Source: Chamaelirium japonicum (lineage: Eukaryota; Streptophyta; Magnoliopsida; Liliales; Melanthiaceae). From it: a stretch of DNA of 64,000 bases. Below, piece after piece: positions 63,534-64,000 of the stretch (positions are counted from its first letter, which is position 1; every line of letters begins with the position of its first letter). The notes under the pieces are model-generated. The model was not told where the DNA came from, searched no databases, and worked only from the letters and a program-made list of their open reading frames with translations. The translations under genes and the position numbers were made by a program. Where the stretch lies: NCBI GenBank assembly GCA_947650365.1, contig OX393550.1, positions 95,832,951-95,896,950 on the forward strand. The letters run 5' to 3'.

Positions 63534-63653
63534 TTGCCATTATAAACCAATTGATGCAACCTTCAAAATTATATTGCCATTATAAACCAATTGATGCAAC
63601 CTTCAAAATTGTATTGCCGTTATAAGCCAATTCATGCAACCTTCACATTGGAC
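63534..63653 (+). repeat. 40-bp tandem repeat, three copies
   Basis: Units start at 63534, 63574 and 63614 with TTGCCATTATAAACCAATTG then ATGCAACCTTCAAAATT. The first two are almost identical; the third has several changes. Confidence 0.9.
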
Positions 63654-64000
63654 ACCGAACCAAAACAAAGACGTAGCATCCGCTTAACCAAGAACTAGTG
63701 AAGATGAAGTTGTCCGCTAGCACGTGTGGCTGAAAAATAGTTGGAGGGGATCAAAGAAGAGTCCAACAAAATTGAGATGGTTCAGTCAACGAAACAGAGA
63801 GTCCAATGATGAGAAGAGGATATCCAAGAAAACATAGGAGTGCCCCCAAGAAGGAAAAAGAGACGCCAAACTGCGATAGTGTGGTCAATGAACAAGACAG
63901 CCAAATGATGAAAATTTCAAGAGGGCACAACCAGGAAAGGCCTACGTGAAAGCAACGAAGGGTTAAGGCAACATGATAAAGCAAACTGATGGAAATGATG
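63654..64000. other. Unassigned non-coding stretch to the window end
   Basis: No gene supported. A minus-strand ORF (63751-63984) is hydrophobic but has no recognised motif. Confidence 0.35.

Overview
This window is nuclear DNA from a flowering plant. It holds spliced genes for a plastid-type pyruvate kinase and a DUF506/PDDEXK-like protein, Ty1-copia and LINE coding relics, TRIMs, hAT and Mutator MITEs, and very long (TA)n and (GA)n tracts. The GC-rich, CpG-rich DUF506 gene resembles GC-rich monocot genes, but the sequence alone does not settle the lineage. About 90% of the window is repeats. I found no tRNA, rRNA or CRISPR.

Layout. 1-2.1 kb: 3' end of a Tork-like Ty1-copia element (RT, RNase H, polypurine tract, 3' LTR). 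3.2-6.3 kb: a hAT MITE, a cluster of TRIM LTR/PBS pieces, a second hAT MITE, a 33-bp ultra-short LINE insertion and a 5'-truncated LINE. 6.5-15.5 kb: a run of palindromic (foldback) elements separated only by (TA)n tracts; one of them was split by a 5.8-kb full-length L1-type LINE with ORF1 and ORF2, both inactivated. 15.5-20.3 kb: TRIM and SINE relics, then a second foldback/(TA)n cluster that includes a 733-bp palindrome. 20.3-26.1 kb: MITEs and tandem repeats. 26.9-29.7 kb: the DUF506-type gene (three exons, minus strand) and its GC-rich promoter. 30-47.9 kb: nested MITEs, TRIMs, SINEs, LINE RNase H relics, a 1.1-1.3 kb tandem segmental duplication and more foldback/(TA)n units. 48.5-56.1 kb: the last three coding exons of a plastidial pyruvate kinase (minus strand), with a 6.15-kb intron full of transposon debris; its 5' exons are not visible. 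57.5-64 kb: a minus-strand LTR, a solo LTR with target duplication, a hAT MITE and unclassified LTR-element interior.

The most interesting signal is the foldback/(TA)n system. At least eight end-distinct palindromic element types lie directly inside (TA)n tracts. Most begin with a short G-rich terminus next to TA. Many share a ~95-bp nested-palindrome module and a central AACGGTTAAAAT-like core. One copy is flanked by (TA)n(GA)n on the left and (CT)n(TA)n on the right, so the microsatellite arms are themselves inverted. The rice Micron family is the nearest precedent I know of for (TA)n-associated elements. Whether these are related cannot be told without a database comparison.
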